Shown here: in pieces, positions 62,204 through 64,000 of the stretch | How the letters are laid out: every line of letters begins with the position of its first letter | Position numbering within the stretch: position 1 is the stretch's first letter | Assembly (NCBI RefSeq): GCF_000226215.1 | Contig: NZ_AGFF01000003.1 | Coordinates: 124,001 to 188,000, forward strand | Source: Dietzia alimentaria 72 | Lineage (GTDB): Bacteria > Actinomycetota > Actinomycetes > Mycobacteriales > Mycobacteriaceae | Reading direction: 5' to 3' | Length of the DNA: 64,000 nt | Translations under genes and position numbers: made by a program | Notes under the pieces: model-generated | Told to the model about the DNA's origin: nothing | The model's input: only the letters and a program-made list of their open reading frames with translations | Databases searched by the model: none

Positions 62204-62899
62204 TCAGTTGATCTCGTACGTCACCGTGACCTCGACCGACAGTTCCTGACTGCCGGCCTCGATGGGCGTAGAGGCGGCGCTGTCCGCCATCGCCCTCGCC
62301 TGAGGGAACGGTATGGCGCCGTCAGCCGGGGCTTCGACGATCGAGTGCACCGAACCCAGTTCCGAGCCGGCGGCATCGGCGATCTGCTGCGCCTGCTGTT
62401 GTGCCTGGGTGACCGCCTGGGCCCGAGCCTCGGCCCTCAAGGTGCTGTCGTCGGCGATCGAGAACGTCAACTGCTGAACCCGGATGGCATCGCCGGCAGA
62501 GCCTGCGGCGGCATCGATCAAGTCTCCGCTCCGCGAGATATCTCGAAGAGTGGCTTCCACCTGATTGGTGACGGTGTATCCGTCGATCGTGCCGGCCGGC
62601 TGATAGTTGGGCTGCACCGACAGGTTCATGGTGGAGATGTCCTCGTCGTCGACGCCCTGGTCTTTGATTGTCTGGATCAGGGCGCCGGCGAGTTCCGCGT
62701 TTTCCGCCATCGCGGCGGTGGCTGCGGCCGCCCGGGTTTCAACACCGAGCACGATAGTGACGGTATCGGGGGCCCCGTTGACGATACCGGTGCCCTGCGT
62801 GGTGATCACCGGCCGTTCCTCGCTCGAGGTCGAACAGCCGGCCAGCAACAGTGCGGCGGCGGAGAGTGCAACGGCAACGGATCCTCGTATGTGGGCCAT
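62204..62899 (-). CDS. SIMPL (DUF541) domain lipoprotein
   Basis: 231 residues. Lipoprotein signal with lipobox LLAGC at residues 18-22. The mature part is the SIMPL/DUF541 domain: TTQGTGIVNGAPDTVTIVLGV, IKDQGVDDEDIST, and the RAQAVTQAQQQAQQIADAAG helix. Family members form periplasmic or extracellular oligomers; functions are poorly known (oxidative stress and signalling links). It lies 39 bp downstream of the siderophore-binding-protein gene's stop, in the same direction. Confidence 0.85.
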   Translation of the reverse strand: MAHIRGSVAVALSAAALLLAGCSTSSEERPVITTQGTGIVNGAPDTVTIVLGVETRAAAATAAMAENAELAGALIQTIKDQGVDDEDISTMNLSVQPNYQPAGTIDGYTVTNQVEATLRDISRSGDLIDAAAGSAGDAIRVQQLTFSIADDSTLRAEARAQAVTQAQQQAQQIADAAGSELGSVHSIVEAPADGAIPFPQARAMADSAASTPIEAGSQELSVEVTVTYEIN

Positions 62900-62938
62900 A
62901 CGTCACTATGGCCCACAAACGAGTCGGCATCCGTAATT

Positions 62939-64000
62939 TCAGAGCCAGTCGTTGCCGCCGAGTCCGAGCTCAGCCACGTCCAACCGCGGGGTCAGGGCTG
63001 TGTGGGGTGCGAGCCCGTGCTTTTCCAGGACGGCGCGGATCGTCTCCGCCGCGTCGACGTTGAGGGGGCTCGAGACCCACATGCCGTAGGGCAGGTTGAC
63101 GAAGCGGTTCTCACGCACGGCCTTGAGGCCCCGGCTCGCGGGGTGAGCCTTAAGTGCGGCGATCTTGTCCTCCACCGTCTGCTCGCCGTAGTCGACGAAG
63201 GCGATCACGTCCGGGTCTTCGGCAGCGAGGCGCTCCCAGCTGACGCTGGTCCAGGTGTCCGCGATGTCCTCAGCCGCGTTTCGGGCTCCCGCGGCGTCGA
63301 TGATCCCCTGGGGGCCGCCGAATGAACCCGAGGAAAAGATCGTGTCACTGGTGCTGTCGACCAGGAAGATGGTCGGCTTCTCCTCCGGCGCCGGTAGGGC
63401 CGTGAGAGCGTCCAGGCGCTCGCGAACTTCGTCAGCGGCTGCCGCGCCCGTGTCGGCGTTTCCGGTGATGGTGCCGATGTTGCGCAAATCCGTGTCGAGT
63501 GCCGCCCACGGGTCCATAGTCCCGCGTTGGGCCTCGCCCTCGGACTGCCGGCACGCCTCGGTGAGCTGGTAGACGCCGATGTCATGTCCGGCGAGGATGT
63601 CCGGGGTCAATCCCCGTGACTCGGAGAACCCGTAGTTCCAGCCGGCGAACATGACGTCGGGCTGCGCCGCGACAACGTTTTCCAGGGTCGGCCCCTTGCC
63701 CGTCACCTCGTTGAGTCCGTCGATCTGGTCGCGGTAGGCGAGTCGCAGCAGATCCTCGTCCGCGGAGGCTCCGGCTACCGCGCTGAGCTGTTCACGCGCA
63801 CCTGCCGACAACGCGATGGAGATGATGCCCGAGTCATAGGCGAACAGCTCGTCCACCGTCTCCGGGTAGGTGACTTCCTGACCACAGTTGACCACTGTGA
63901 CCTCGCCACCGGACCCGCCGTCGGTGGTTTCCGTGGCAGCGGAACCGCATGCGGAAACTAGTGTCAGCGTGATCGCCAGCGCAGGGCCTGCTGTGATGAC
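62939..64000 (-). CDS. ABC-transporter substrate-binding lipoprotein, iron-siderophore type (5' end outside window)
   Basis: The frame is open to the window edge at 64000. It shows the end of a signal peptide with lipobox LVSAC, then a Thr/Gly-rich linker and a class III periplasmic-binding fold. Features such as TVVNCGQEVTYPETVDELF, LENVVAAQPDVMFAGWNYG and IIDAAGARNAAED fit FepB/BtuF-type proteins for Fe3+-siderophores or cobalamin. An internal GTG at 63895 would remove the signal and is not the start. The permease and ATPase genes are probably beyond the window. Confidence 0.88.
   Translation of the reverse strand, partial: VITAGPALAITLTLVSACGSAATETTDGGSGGEVTVVNCGQEVTYPETVDELFAYDSGIISIALSAGAREQLSAVAGASADEDLLRLAYRDQIDGLNEVTGKGPTLENVVAAQPDVMFAGWNYGFSESRGLTPDILAGHDIGVYQLTEACRQSEGEAQRGTMDPWAALDTDLRNIGTITGNADTGAAAADEVRERLDALTALPAPEEKPTIFLVDSTSDTIFSSGSFGGPQGIIDAAGARNAAEDIADTWTSVSWERLAAEDPDVIAFVDYGEQTVEDKIAALKAHPASRGLKAVRENRFVNLPYGMWVSSPLNVDAAETIRAVLEKHGLAPHTALTPRLDVAELGLGGNDWL

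Overview
The window looks like a chromosomal segment of a high-GC actinobacterium of the order Mycobacteriales, most likely Dietzia or a close relative. Two things point there. The block ppiA - PH-domain protein - crgA - pabA/trpG - pknB - pknA - pbpA - rodA - pstP - fhaB - fhaA - tRNA-Leu (27-40 kb) has the gene order found beside the replication origin in mycobacteria and their relatives. An alkane hydroxylase fused to a rubredoxin and followed by a TetR regulator (19-21 kb) matches the alkW1/alkX pair known from Dietzia. The genus is inferred from gene content, not from an alignment.

Layout. 1-13.4 kb: a surface or exopolysaccharide locus. On the + strand are a glycosyltransferase fragment, a Wzz-like co-polymerase, a Wzx-like flippase and two more GT4 glycosyltransferases. 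Facing them is a tightly overlapping minus-strand operon for an unusual sugar: two C-methyltransferase-type proteins, a glucose-1-phosphate cytidylyltransferase, a PIG-L deacetylase, an NAD-dependent epimerase, a class III aminotransferase and a lipoprotein resembling GHL15 glycosidases. A divergent sugar 3,5-epimerase sits at the head. 13.4-26.9 kb: lipid and hydrocarbon metabolism. It holds a ketosteroid-dehydrogenase-like flavoprotein, three paralogous PaaI-type thioesterases, two SDRs, alkB-rubredoxin with its TetR regulator and promoter/operator, an ABC exporter, a TrpB2 enzyme and a GNAT protein. 26.9-40.1 kb: the conserved cell-division, wall-growth and Ser/Thr-kinase cluster. Between the PH-domain gene and crgA is a 290-bp cluster of DnaA-box sequences with a 15-bp perfect hairpin, a candidate replication origin or DnaA-binding locus.

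40.3-56.2 kb, just beyond tRNA-Leu, is an accessory island rich in defence-type genes. It contains a DUF4041/GIY-YIG protein with PPGW repeats and a coiled-coil partner, an overlapping toxin-antitoxin pair, an Abi/HEPN protein, a serine recombinase, a complete retron (reverse transcriptase plus an msr-msd RNA delimited by a 20-nt inverted repeat), a second GIY-YIG protein, a winged-helix replication-type protein and a solitary ABC/SMC-like ATPase. 56.3-61.2 kb is a 4.86-kb segment bounded by near-identical 24-bp direct repeats that resemble tyrosine-recombinase (Xer/dif-like) sites. It carries a formaldehyde/alcohol dehydrogenase, a DJ-1/PfpI protein, a small monooxygenase-fold protein, a FAD amine oxidase, a hypothetical protein and a truncated Abi remnant. 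61.2-64 kb has a membrane protein, a SIMPL-domain lipoprotein and the start of an iron-siderophore-type binding lipoprotein that runs off the window.

How the genes fit together. The first block would build, modify, flip and polymerise a surface glycan. The second would oxidise alkanes and process acyl-CoA or steroid-like intermediates under TetR control. The third couples septation and peptidoglycan growth to PknA/PknB/PstP phosphorylation. The island is a patchwork of probable anti-phage modules.
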